This document shows, piece by piece, positions 9,601-18,960 of a DNA stretch of 64,000 nucleotides; position 1 is the first letter of the stretch; each line of letters starts with the position of its first letter. The notes below the pieces were generated by a model. That model searched no databases. It saw nothing but the letters and a program-made list of their open reading frames with translations, and was not told the origin of the DNA. The position numbers and the translations under genes are program-made. Origin of the DNA: Halomonas huangheensis (GTDB lineage: Bacteria > Pseudomonadota > Gammaproteobacteria > Pseudomonadales > Halomonadaceae); assembly GCF_001431725.1 (NCBI RefSeq), contig NZ_CP013106.1, positions 620,001-684,000 of the forward strand. Reading direction: 5' to 3'.

Positions 9601-9762
9601 ATGACCGCATTTCGTGAATTCGCCAGCAGCGCATTCCATGGCCGGTATTACGGCTATGGCTGGCGATTTATCGAGGCGCGGTCGGCCCAGGTGGCCACCT
9701 CCGACCGTGAGCAATCTGGTGGCCAACAGAAGATTCGAAGTCACCGATGCCCACGGAGTTGA
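9601..9762 (+). CDS. Aromatic-rich leader peptide 2 (coupled to DAHP synthase)
   Basis: A 53-codon frame with a very good ribosome site (AGGAGGG, 6 bases before ATG 9601). Its first 23 residues hold four Phe, three Tyr and one Trp, ending in GRYYGYGWRF. The stop at 9760-9762 is 5 bases before the DAHP synthase ATG, so the two are likely translationally coupled. A stem-loop (9679-9707) follows the aromatic stretch directly. It resembles a second stalling peptide, but it could also be a small protein of unknown function. Confidence 0.6.
   Translation: MTAFREFASSAFHGRYYGYGWRFIEARSAQVATSDREQSGGQQKIRSHRCPRS
9679..9707 (+). promoter_or_regulatory. Stem-loop inside leader 2
   Basis: CGGTCGG (9679-9685) pairs with CCGACCG (9701-9707), and an inner AGGT pairs with ACCT across a GGCC loop, leaving a CCC bulge. 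It begins about 8 bases after the last aromatic codon of leader 2, where a stalled ribosome would be expected to disrupt it. Confidence 0.5.
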
Positions 9763-9767
9763 ATGCC

Positions 9768-10835
9768 ATGAATGCCCACACCGCCCTGTCTGTATCTCAC
9801 GAGTTGTCGACTGATGAGGCAGCCAGTATGCCGCTTCCCACCCCGTTGGAACTCCAACGAGAGGTTCCGCTGAGCGCCATGCTCCATGAGCGCGTCGAAG
9901 CCCAGCGTCATGAAATCCGCGATATTCTCGAAGGCCGTGATGATCGTCTGCTGGTGGTGGTCGGGCCCTGCTCGATCCATGATCCCGTTGCAGCGATGGA
10001 ATACGCTCAACGCCTTGCGAAACTGGCGGATCGGGTGCGTGATCGTCTGCTGCTGGTGATGCGTGTTTACGTCGAGAAGCCCCGTACTACGGTTGGCTGG
10101 AAGGGGCTGGCCTACGACCCGGGGCTGGATGGTCAGAGCGACATGTGCCGGGGACTGGAGTTATCGCGACGCCTGATGCGCGATATCGTCGAACTGGGGT
10201 TGCCGGTTGCTACTGAGCTGTTGCAGCCGATGATTGCTCCTTACCTGGATGATCTTCTGGCATGGGTGGCTATCGGTGCGCGGACCACCGAGTCGCAATT
10301 GCATCGTGAACTGGCCAGCGGCCTCAAGTCTGCGGTTGGCTTCAAGAATGCCACCAACGGCGATCTACAGGTGGCGCTGGATGCCATGCAGTCCGCTGCC
10401 CACCCCCATCAGCACTTCGCTATCGGTGCCGATGGACGTCCTGTGATGAAGCAGACCAACGGCAATGACATGACCCACGTAGTACTGCGTGGCGGTCATG
10501 GCGGCCCCAACTACGATGCTGACAGTATTGCGGCTGCTCGCAAGGCCATCACTGCAGGTGGCTTGGCTGTGCGACTGATGGTCGATTGCAGCCATGCCAA
10601 CGCACGCAAGGATCATCGTCGCCAGAGCGAAGTACTGCTTGATGTGCTGGCGCAGCGTGAAACGGGTGACCGAGCCCTGATCGGCGTGATGCTGGAAAGC
10701 CATATTCATGAAGGCAAGCAGTCATTGACGCCGGGCAAGCTGCGCTATGGGGTCTCCGTCACCGATGCCTGTATCGGCTGGGAGACCACCGAGCATCTGC
10801 TGACCCTGGCCGCCGAACGGTTGGCAAGAGTCTAG
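9768..10835 (+). CDS. 3-deoxy-7-phosphoheptulonate (DAHP) synthase, class I
   Basis: 355 residues, the normal length of AroF/AroG/AroH enzymes. Recognisable segments are LLVVVGPCSIHDP, RVYVEKPRTTVGWKGL, GARTTESQLHRELASGL, VGFKNATNGD, LRGGHGGPNYD and the metal-site MVDCSHANA. The enzyme condenses phosphoenolpyruvate with erythrose 4-phosphate, the first committed step to chorismate. I could not decide from sequence whether it is the Phe-, Tyr- or Trp-sensitive isozyme, so no symbol is given. ATG at 9768 was chosen because the longer frame from 9747 overlaps the leader stop. Two aromatic-rich leader frames lie directly upstream. Confidence 0.95.
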   Translation: MNAHTALSVSHELSTDEAASMPLPTPLELQREVPLSAMLHERVEAQRHEIRDILEGRDDRLLVVVGPCSIHDPVAAMEYAQRLAKLADRVRDRLLLVMRVYVEKPRTTVGWKGLAYDPGLDGQSDMCRGLELSRRLMRDIVELGLPVATELLQPMIAPYLDDLLAWVAIGARTTESQLHRELASGLKSAVGFKNATNGDLQVALDAMQSAAHPHQHFAIGADGRPVMKQTNGNDMTHVVLRGGHGGPNYDADSIAAARKAITAGGLAVRLMVDCSHANARKDHRRQSEVLLDVLAQRETGDRALIGVMLESHIHEGKQSLTPGKLRYGVSVTDACIGWETTEHLLTLAAERLARV

Positions 10836-10840
10836 CGCCT

Positions 10841-11018
10841 CTCGAGCGCTAAGCGGTAAGTTACCACTCGAGCGGTAAGCTGTAAGTTATAAGCTGTAAG
10901 TCACCCCGCAGTGACCAGCATGGAGCGGCACTGGACAGCTAGCGGTTCGTAGCCCGCAGTGTCTGTTTGACAGCACCTGGCTCGTAGCTTGTTGCTTGTT
11001 GCTTGCGGCTTACAGCCT
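10841..11018. repeat. Heptamer element B
   Basis: The left arm (10845-10900) is built of AAGCGGT, AAGTTAC, AAGCTGT and AAGTTAT units ending in GTAAGTCACC. The core holds CCCCGCAGTGACC. The right arm (10980-11016) is GTAGCTTGTTGCTTGTTGCTTGCGGCTTAC, which on the other strand reads AAGCCGC, AAGCAAC, AAGCAAC, AAGCTAC. The element fills the gap between the convergent DAHP synthase and transglycosylase genes and ends 3 bases before the latter's stop codon. A terminator-like role for both genes is possible. Confidence 0.7.
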
Positions 11019-11021
11019 CAC

Positions 11022-11672
11022 CTACCCCCGACAGAATGGCCAGAATTCGAAGGCTCCATCGCACTGGAACTCGGCTTCACAGGCGTTGAGCTGGGCCTGG
11101 TAGCGCGACGCAGTACTGGCCACCTGGCGGGCGGCACTCTGGACAGCGGACTTGCCACGGTAGCTGCCACGCTGGTAGCCGCCCTGGCCTTCGTGATAGG
11201 CCAGATACAGATGTTCAGGGTTATGCAGTGAGACACCGGCGATACGGTGGGTGCGGGCGTTGTACCAGCCGATGAAGTCGGTGGCATCATCAAAGTCGCT
11301 GCGCCCGGAAAACAGACTGCCGGCATCCTCCTGATATTCGTCCCAGACCGGGTCCTGGGCCTGCGCATAGCCGTAGGCGGAGGAAGGGCGCTTCCAGGGG
11401 ATAAAGCCCAGCAGCCTGGTTCGCGGTGGCCGAATGGTGGCGCGGAACGATGATTCGCGCTGGATAAAGGACATCTGGGTCGCTATCGGCGTACCCCACT
11501 TGTCCTGCGAGGCTCGCGCAGCGTCGTACCAATCAGGTTGTTCGCGGAATATCTCGCAGATGTTGTCCTGACGTTGTGGTGGGTTGGGAGTGACAAGAGC
11601 ACAGCCACTGAACAGTAAGGTCACGCCGATGGCGACGGCCAACCTGAATCCATTTTGATACCACTTTTCCAT
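11022..11672 (-). CDS. Lytic transglycosylase-like lipoprotein
   Basis: 216 residues. The signal peptide ends in a lipobox (LLFSGC, Cys about residue 24). The body has the SLT-like lysozyme fold signature: IQRESSFRA with the probable catalytic Glu, SSAYGYAQAQDPVWDEY, and WYNARTHRIAGVSLHNPEHLYLAYHEGQGGY. It would cleave murein glycan strands at the outer membrane. The start at 11672 has a GGAGAGGG site upstream; the longer frame to 11723 adds residues that spoil the signal peptide. It is convergent with the DAHP synthase gene across element B. Confidence 0.82.
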   Translation of the reverse strand: MEKWYQNGFRLAVAIGVTLLFSGCALVTPNPPQRQDNICEIFREQPDWYDAARASQDKWGTPIATQMSFIQRESSFRATIRPPRTRLLGFIPWKRPSSAYGYAQAQDPVWDEYQEDAGSLFSGRSDFDDATDFIGWYNARTHRIAGVSLHNPEHLYLAYHEGQGGYQRGSYRGKSAVQSAARQVASTASRYQAQLNACEAEFQCDGAFEFWPFCRG

Positions 11673-11825
11673 CCAGCCCTCTCCCTCCAACCCTTTGCAA
11701 CGATAACCGGCCATTGCCCTCATGCGATTGCGCCGGAGCGCCTCAGAGTAGCATAGGGTCCAGGCGCTCGGCGCGACCTGAATCAGTTTTAGATATTGCT
11801 TATATTTGATGTGTTCAGGCTGTCA

Positions 11826-11843
11826 CTGTCATGGCTTCGTCAT
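11826..11843 (+). promoter_or_regulatory. Pho-box-like site upstream of phoX
   Basis: CTGTCAT (11826-11832), four bases, then TCGTCAT (11837-11843). This is the 7+4+7 arrangement of the PhoB consensus, with a perfect first half and two differences in the second. It lies 162 bases upstream of the phosphatase start, so phosphate-starvation control is likely. Confidence 0.6.
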
Positions 11844-12004
11844 CTTTTGTGGTTAGCGTCCCCTTGGTTATGGAAGCGCTGGATAAATCGACGAACGTGC
11901 TCACGCGAAGCGTCGCGATTGAACCGTACAGGCTTTAGTCAGTGTTTCCTTCGAGCGAAGCGGCCGTAGACGCCGCTCATGACTAGCTGAAGAGGACCTT
12001 CTCC

Positions 12005-14125
12005 ATGAGCAAGGCAATCGAAGATCATCGTCTGTTGAACCCCAGTAGCAATGAACCGTTCTCCACTGTGCTGGAGCGCCATGTATCGCGTCGCGCGGTC
12101 ATGAAAGGAGGACTGGGGCTGGCTGCCATGGGGGCTCTCGGTGGCTTCGGTGTCTCGGCGCTGGCCAGCAGTCACGGTATGCAAAAGTCACCGCTGGCAC
12201 TGGCATTTGAATCGATCGCCGGTTCGCGGACGGACGCCATTGTGGTACCTCCAGGCTATACCGCTCAGGTATTGATCCCCTGGGGTACTCCTCTCAACGA
12301 CAGTGCGCCGGAGTGGTCCGAGGATCTGGCCATGACGCCAGAAATTCAGGCCAATAGCGTCGGTATGCACCATGATGGCATGCACGCCTTTCCGCTGGAT
12401 GACGCGAGTGCTTCACGCCGCTTCATAATGGCGATGAACAACGAGTATATCGATGAAGACGCGCTGTGGGCGCCGCAGGGTGGCCCGACCAACATGGACG
12501 AGGGCAAGCGCCCGGCCGATGAGGCTCGCACTGAGATCAACGCCCACGGCATTACCCTCGTCGAGGTCGAGAAGAGCGATGCTGGCGTCTGGCAGCATGT
12601 TCGCAACTCGTCCTTCAACAAGCGTTACACCAGTGCCACACCGATGGAGCTGGCCGGACCGGTGGCCGGCAGCGACTATGTGGTAACTCGCTATTCGACC
12701 GATGGCACCATGGCGAGGGGCACCAACAACAATTGTGCCAACGGCTATACGCCTTGGGGTACCTACCTGACCTGTGAAGAGAACTGGCCGGATATCTTCA
12801 TCAAGGATGAAGGTCGCGAGATTGACGACGACCGCCTGGGCATTCCCACTGGTCGCGGCCGCTATGGCTGGGAAACCGCCGCCGGTGACGAATCCGAAGT
12901 CGATGGCGAGTTTTCTCGTTTCAATGCTACACCGAGGGGTGCTTCGGCCAGCGAAGACTATCGTAATGAGCCGCGGACCTTCGGCTATATTGTCGAAATC
13001 GACCCCTACACCGGGGCTCGCGCCGTCAAACGCACCGCCCTTGGGCGCTTCCGTCACGAAGGCTGCTGGCCCGGCAAACTGGTTGAAGGAAAGCCAGTGG
13101 TGTTCTATTCCGGACACGACTCGCGCAACGAATACATCTACAAGTTCGTCTCGAAGGCGGTATGGAACCCTGCCGATGCTCCGGCAGATGGTGCCGAAGC
13201 AGATCGCTTGGCAATCGGCGCCAGGTACATGGACGAAGGCACGCTGTATGTCGCGCGTTTCGATGCCGACGGCAGTGGTCAATGGCTGGCGCTGACACCG
13301 GATGCCACTACCCCGGATGGCGGTACTCTGGCCGACGCTCTCGGACTGGCAGCGGACGACCATGCAGGCATCATCATCAATACCTGTGACGCTGCCGACA
13401 TCATGGGTGCGACACCGATGGATCGGCCGGAGTGGGGCGTCGTGGACCCGGAAAGCGGCGAGGTGTACATGACGTTGACCAACAACACCGATCGCACCGA
13501 AGCGGATACCGATCCGGAGTTGAAGGGTGATGGCGACAGCATTGCCGCACCGGGCACCGGTTATGCCACGGCGCCGGCCAATGCACCGAACCCGCGTGCC
13601 GCCAATGAGGCAGGCCAGATCATTCGCTGGCGCGAGGGCAGTGACCCGAGCAGTTTCGAGTGGGAGGTGTTCGTGTTTGGTGCCGCGGCAAGCGATGCCG
13701 ACAACTACTCTGGCCTGACCGAAAGCAACCAGTTCGCCAGCCCTGATGGCCTGTGCTTCGACCAACGCGAGGATGGCGGCATCCTGTGGATCGAGACCGA
13801 TAACGGCTACGCTGGTGTTGCCGATCACACTAATGACCAGGTGCTGGCGGTAGTACCCGCAGCCTTACAGAGGGCCGAAGGTGCCGCAGCTGTGGTGTCC
13901 GGCGATAATCAGCAGCACCTCAAGCGCTTCTGCGTTGGTCCCAACGGTTGCGAGATCACCGGTATCTTCCCGACGGCCGACCGCACCGCTCTATTTATCA
14001 ACGTCCAGCACCCGGGCAACTGGCCGGCTGGCGATGATGCCACTCAGGCAACGTCGGGTAACGTCCGTCCACGTGCCGCGACCGTGGTGATTCAGAAGCA
14101 GGACGGCGGCCAGATCGGTGTTTGA
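12005..14125 (+). CDS. phoX: PhoX-family alkaline phosphatase, Tat-exported
   Basis: 706 residues. The N-terminus carries a twin-arginine signal: SRRAVMKGG at about 28-36, then a hydrophobic stretch ending near LASS. The body matches the DUF839/PhoX beta-propeller family: THEGCWPGKL-like RHEGCWPGKL, CEENWPD, and SPDGLCFD with a C-terminal ITGIFPTADRTALFINVQHPG. PhoX enzymes are Ca/Fe-dependent periplasmic phosphomonoesterases that are made during phosphate limitation and use the Tat system; tatABC is encoded 6 kb away. A Pho-box-like site lies upstream. GAGGACC precedes the start. Confidence 0.9.
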   Translation: MSKAIEDHRLLNPSSNEPFSTVLERHVSRRAVMKGGLGLAAMGALGGFGVSALASSHGMQKSPLALAFESIAGSRTDAIVVPPGYTAQVLIPWGTPLNDSAPEWSEDLAMTPEIQANSVGMHHDGMHAFPLDDASASRRFIMAMNNEYIDEDALWAPQGGPTNMDEGKRPADEARTEINAHGITLVEVEKSDAGVWQHVRNSSFNKRYTSATPMELAGPVAGSDYVVTRYSTDGTMARGTNNNCANGYTPWGTYLTCEENWPDIFIKDEGREIDDDRLGIPTGRGRYGWETAAGDESEVDGEFSRFNATPRGASASEDYRNEPRTFGYIVEIDPYTGARAVKRTALGRFRHEGCWPGKLVEGKPVVFYSGHDSRNEYIYKFVSKAVWNPADAPADGAEADRLAIGARYMDEGTLYVARFDADGSGQWLALTPDATTPDGGTLADALGLAADDHAGIIINTCDAADIMGATPMDRPEWGVVDPESGEVYMTLTNNTDRTEADTDPELKGDGDSIAAPGTGYATAPANAPNPRAANEAGQIIRWREGSDPSSFEWEVFVFGAAASDADNYSGLTESNQFASPDGLCFDQREDGGILWIETDNGYAGVADHTNDQVLAVVPAALQRAEGAAAVVSGDNQQHLKRFCVGPNGCEITGIFPTADRTALFINVQHPGNWPAGDDATQATSGNVRPRAATVVIQKQDGGQIGV

Positions 14126-14152
14126 TTGCCATTTGACTGGCGGTTGTGAAAG

Positions 14153-14182
14153 GAGCTAGCCTGGCGACGACCAGGCTAGCTC
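14153..14182. terminator. Hairpin after phoX
   Basis: GAGCTAGCCTGG and CCAGGCTAGCTC form a perfect 12-base stem with a 6-base loop, 28 bases after the phoX stop. There is no T-run; it may protect the 3' end or assist the next terminator. Confidence 0.6.
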
Positions 14183-14185
14183 ATC

Positions 14186-14232
14186 ATTGCAATCACCGGC
14201 ACTATTGCAATCATCGGCACTATCACAATCAA
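14186..14232. repeat. 18-bp tandem repeat, about 2.5 copies
   Basis: ATTGCAATCACCGGCACT is followed by ATTGCAATCATCGGCACT and a partial third copy (ATCACAATCA). It lies between two hairpins downstream of phoX. Confidence 0.8.
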
Positions 14233-14242
14233 TAACAGTCTC

Positions 14243-14276
14243 AAGCCTCGGCACTGATCATTGCCGAGGCTTTTCC
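14243..14276 (+). terminator. Intrinsic terminator after phoX
   Basis: AAGCCTCGGCA (14243-14253) pairs with TGCCGAGGCTT (14262-14272), followed by TTCC. It is the probable end of the phoX transcript. Confidence 0.75.
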
Positions 14277-14839
14277 ATAATGGGAAAGTTGCTGTAGGAG
14301 AAGAAGGCGCAGCCGTGCATTTTTTCCTGAGAAAGAAAAATGGCAATAGATAAAATTACCGGCTTGAAGAAGCAGGGGGGAATGCGCAAGGAAATGAATT
14401 TCAGATAATCATTTCCGGGTATCGACGTCACTCTGGTGCCCTTGCGGCAGCTGTATCAATGGTGACACTGGTATCTCGTCTACGTGATGTCCGTGATAGC
14501 CAGCTAACGGTTCAAGACTGACAACTGGATTATTTCCCCTCCGATTTTGTGCCGAAACCTCCTTCTCTGTAGCTACAGGATGGGAGGTTGGGCTTTGAAT
14601 GCAGCTGGTTATTGATCAGTCTGTGCTCATTTTTGCCTATCTGTTTCCGCTTGAACCCCGCCTCCAGGTGCGGTCGCAAGGCCGTGAATGAGGTATGTGA
14701 TGTTTCAGATCCTGTCGTAAATGGAGAATATCCCCCGGACTGGCAGTCCTGCGCGGAGCGCCTTAGTCCCTTGCTGTCCGCCACACGCATTCGGTATCTT
14801 GTTGATGGAATCTTGACTCTATCGCAAAGGAGTGCCCTC
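14277..14839. other. Intergenic region before the small lipoprotein
   Basis: About 560 bases with local AT-rich stretches (for example 14325-14365) and no convincing gene. A minus-strand frame (14530-14901) and an upstream extension of the plus-strand lipoprotein frame lack recognisable similarity and compete with each other. The region presumably holds the lipoprotein promoter. Confidence 0.4.
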
Positions 14840-15235
14840 GTGAAACACCCTGTCCTGGCTATTCTGATATTCACCACAGTGTTGGGTTTGTCCGCCTGCA
14901 CAACGACTCAGCCTATTCAAAATGTTGAGGCACAGGCAATCACCTCGCCAGTGAGCCGAGAGCAAGTGCGTCAGGCAATTGTTGACGCTGCAGAAAACCG
15001 TGGCTGGGTAATTATTGGTGACCAGCAAAATGAGATAACTGCAGCCATTGATGTCCGCACCCACCAGGCGACGGTGCGCATTCCATATTCAAGCAGTGAC
15101 TATTCCATTATTTACAAGAATTCCATCAATTTGGATCACCGAGGCGATAGGATTCATCGCAACTACAACCACTGGGTGGACAATCTTGACCAGGACATCC
15201 GTCGAAATCTCAACGTTATAAGGACTAATCTCTAA
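14840..15235 (+). CDS. Small secreted lipoprotein, function unknown
   Basis: 131 residues. The GTG start at 14840 is preceded by AAAGGAG and gives a classic lipoprotein signal, KHPVLAILIFTTVLGLSAC, with the lipidated Cys at about residue 20. The mature part has a predicted alternating alpha/beta pattern (REQVRQAIVDAAENRGWVI, then two strands) and resembles small periplasmic domains that I cannot assign. The frame extends upstream to 14588, but that part does not look like protein and would bury the signal. Its composition is more AT-rich than its neighbours. Confidence 0.7.
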   Translation: MKHPVLAILIFTTVLGLSACTTTQPIQNVEAQAITSPVSREQVRQAIVDAAENRGWVIIGDQQNEITAAIDVRTHQATVRIPYSSSDYSIIYKNSINLDHRGDRIHRNYNHWVDNLDQDIRRNLNVIRTNL

Positions 15236-15413
15236 ACGACATAGAGAAGAGCTGGCCTTGGACTTGCCCCAGCTGAGTGGCCTGAATTCAACAGGTACCG
15301 CTCAGTAGGGGAACTTCACCAGGCCCATGGCGCGGGCACGCTCGATTACAGATTACACTCCCAGTGATCGAGCCATCGGCAGCGAACGGTGAGAGGGTGT
15401 CCAGCGTGTCTTC

Positions 15414-15455
15414 CACCGGAGTCTTGTCGACAGGGCTCCGGTGCGAAGAGTCTTT
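15414..15455. terminator. Hairpin between lipoprotein and ppk (convergent)
   Basis: CACCGGAG (15414-15421) pairs with CTCCGGTG (15436-15443), followed on the plus strand by a pyrimidine-rich, T-rich tract. It lies between two convergent genes and could serve both. Confidence 0.55.
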
Positions 15456-15476
15456 TCTTCTTTCCTCTTTCCGCCA

Positions 15477-17699
15477 TCAAGCCCGCGCCGCGTAGGCGTA
15501 GAGAAGCGTTTCCTGAGCGCTGATCGGTGCGGCGTCACCCGGTTCTTGCTTGATATAGGTGCCATCGCTCTGCAGTAGCCAGCTCTGACAATTGTCGACC
15601 AGGTAGGTTTCGAGATCCTTGCGTACGCGAGCGGCGATCTTCTTGTCGAGCAAGGGGAAACAGGTTTCCACACGATGGAACATGTTACGTGTCATGAAGT
15701 CCGCGCTGGAGCACCAGGTTTCGGGTTTGCCATCGTTGTGGAAATGGTAGACCCGAGTGTGTTCGAGGAAGCGACCGATGATCGAACGTACACGAATGTT
15801 CTCGGAGATTCCCGGCATGCCGGGACGTAGGCAGCACATGCCACGAATGATCAGGTCACACTCGACGCCAGCCTGTGAGGCACGGTACAGCGCCTGGATG
15901 AGCTTGGGCTCGGTCAGCGAGTTGCACTTGACGATAATATGCGCCCGCTTGCCCTTGCGGGCATGACTGGCCTCGCGCTCGATCATCTCCACGACCCGCT
16001 CATGCAGAGTGAAGGGGGCATGCAACAACTTCTCGATGCGTCGTGCACGGCCCATACCGGACAACTGCTGAAAGACCTTGTGGACGTCCTCGCAGAGGAC
16101 CGGGTTGGCGGTCATCAGGCTGTAGTCGGTGTACAGCTTGGCAGTCTTCGAGTGGTAGTTGCCGGTACCGAGGTGTGCGTAGTGGCGCAGCTCGCCTTTC
16201 TCGCGGCGCACGATATGCATCATCTTGGCATGGGTCTTGTAGGCCATGACCCCATAGATGACGATGGCGCCAGCTTCCTGGAGACGCGAGGCCAGCGCCA
16301 GGTTGTCCGCCTCATCGAAGCGTGCGCGTAGTTCGATAACAACGGTGACTTCCTTGCCGTTGCTGGCGGCTTCGACCAGTGCGTTGACGATGGGGGAGTC
16401 GGCGCCAGTGCGATATAGGGTCTGCTTGATCGCCAGTACATCAGCATCGCGAGCCGCCTCGCGCAGCAGATCTTCCACGGGAGCAAAGGACTGGAACGGG
16501 TGCTGAAGCAGAATATCGCCATCCTGCATGGCCTGCAGCAGGCTCTCGGACTTGCGTGCTGTTTTCGGTAACCCTGGAGTAAAGGGGCGATACATCAGGT
16601 CTGGGCGATCGAGTGTGCCGAGTACCGACATCATGCGAGTCAGGTTGACCGGTCCGTTGACGCGGTACAGGTCGCCGGGCTCGAGCTGAAACTGTTTGAC
16701 GAGGAAGTCGGACAGGTCGTGTGGACAGTTGTCGGCAACCTCGAGGCGTACACCACTGCCATAACGGCGTGCCAGCAGTTCGCCACGTAGCGCGGAGGCC
16801 AGGTCGGAGACTTCTTCGGGGTCTACCGTCATGTCTGCATTACGGGTCAGACGGAACTGATAACAGCCCTTGACCTTCATGCCGGGGAATACCTCTTCCG
16901 CGTGTGCGTGCATCATCGATGACAGGAACACGTACTCGGTGAACCCTTCCTCGCACAGATCATTGGGTAGCGCGATAACCCTCGGCAAGGAGCGTGGCGC
17001 CGGCAGAATCGCCAGGCCTCCTTCACGACCGAAGGCATCCTTGCCTTCCAGCTCGACGATGAAATTGAGGCTCTTGTTGACCAGGCGCGGGAAGGGGTGT
17101 GACGGGTCGAGGCCGATGGGACTGATGACCGGCTCGATTTCGGTACGAAAATAATCGTAGACCCAGTCGCGCTGAGCGTCGGTCCAGGAGCTGCGGCGCC
17201 GGAAACGAATGCCCTTGGCTTCCATGGCCGGAATCAGTTGCTCATTGAGAATTCGGTACTGACGCTCGACATGTTCGTGAGCGATGCTGGATATTTCATC
17301 GATTACCGAGCGCGCACTACGTCCGTCGGCTCCGGTGCCGTCATCGCCCAGCATGATCTGATTCTTGAGGCCGGCGACGCGGATCTCGAAGAACTCGTCC
17401 ATGTTGGATGAGAATATCAACAGGAACATCAGGCGATTGAGCAGTGGATGAGCTTCATCCAATGCCTGTTCAAGCACGCGGATATTGAACTGAAAATGTG
17501 ACAGCTCACGGTTGAAGTACAGACCAGGGTCCGACAGGTCCGCTTCCGGGTCCGGTAGGGCCTTGGGCTTGATACCGGTTCCGGTCTGGTTGAGTCGGGG
17601 AACGGGGGTGTCGACCAGCAACTCATCCGACAGAGATACATCAGATTTGCCGACGTTGCCGTGTCCGGCGGTGTTGGCGTCGCGTTGGGCGTCTTCCAT
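15477..17699 (-). CDS. ppk: Polyphosphate kinase Ppk1
   Basis: 740 residues. The N-terminal domain has FNRELSHFQFNIRVLEQA. The catalytic core carries YAHLGTGNYHSKTAKLYTDYSL, with the autophosphorylated His, and the phospholipase-D-like second motif at IIVKCNSLTEPKLIQALYRASQAGVECDLIIRG. It makes polyphosphate reversibly from ATP. The ATG at 17699 with GAGGA upstream is preferred to an in-frame TTG two codons earlier. hemB lies directly upstream on the same strand, as in Pseudomonas, where ppx is adjacent too; here ppx is 11 kb away. Confidence 0.97.
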   Translation of the reverse strand: MEDAQRDANTAGHGNVGKSDVSLSDELLVDTPVPRLNQTGTGIKPKALPDPEADLSDPGLYFNRELSHFQFNIRVLEQALDEAHPLLNRLMFLLIFSSNMDEFFEIRVAGLKNQIMLGDDGTGADGRSARSVIDEISSIAHEHVERQYRILNEQLIPAMEAKGIRFRRRSSWTDAQRDWVYDYFRTEIEPVISPIGLDPSHPFPRLVNKSLNFIVELEGKDAFGREGGLAILPAPRSLPRVIALPNDLCEEGFTEYVFLSSMMHAHAEEVFPGMKVKGCYQFRLTRNADMTVDPEEVSDLASALRGELLARRYGSGVRLEVADNCPHDLSDFLVKQFQLEPGDLYRVNGPVNLTRMMSVLGTLDRPDLMYRPFTPGLPKTARKSESLLQAMQDGDILLQHPFQSFAPVEDLLREAARDADVLAIKQTLYRTGADSPIVNALVEAASNGKEVTVVIELRARFDEADNLALASRLQEAGAIVIYGVMAYKTHAKMMHIVRREKGELRHYAHLGTGNYHSKTAKLYTDYSLMTANPVLCEDVHKVFQQLSGMGRARRIEKLLHAPFTLHERVVEMIEREASHARKGKRAHIIVKCNSLTEPKLIQALYRASQAGVECDLIIRGMCCLRPGMPGISENIRVRSIIGRFLEHTRVYHFHNDGKPETWCSSADFMTRNMFHRVETCFPLLDKKIAARVRKDLETYLVDNCQSWLLQSDGTYIKQEPGDAAPISAQETLLYAYAARA

Positions 17700-17748
17700 G
17701 GTCAATCCTCACAACCGGTGAGCTGGAAGGGCGACCCCCCTCCAGGCG

Positions 17749-18904
<1,156 letters not shown>

Positions 18905-18960
18905 ATTGCCTAATCAGCCGACCATGAGATGTCGGTGTTTTGCCCTTCAAGGAGAGACTC

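Noticed and set aside
12413..13828. 471-codon minus-strand frame
   Set aside because: It lies entirely within phoX, whose plus-strand protein has a clear family and Tat signal. It is a shadow of biased codon use.
14530..14901. Minus-strand frame of 123 codons
   Set aside because: No recognisable domain, no good start, and it overlaps the lipoprotein's signal peptide.
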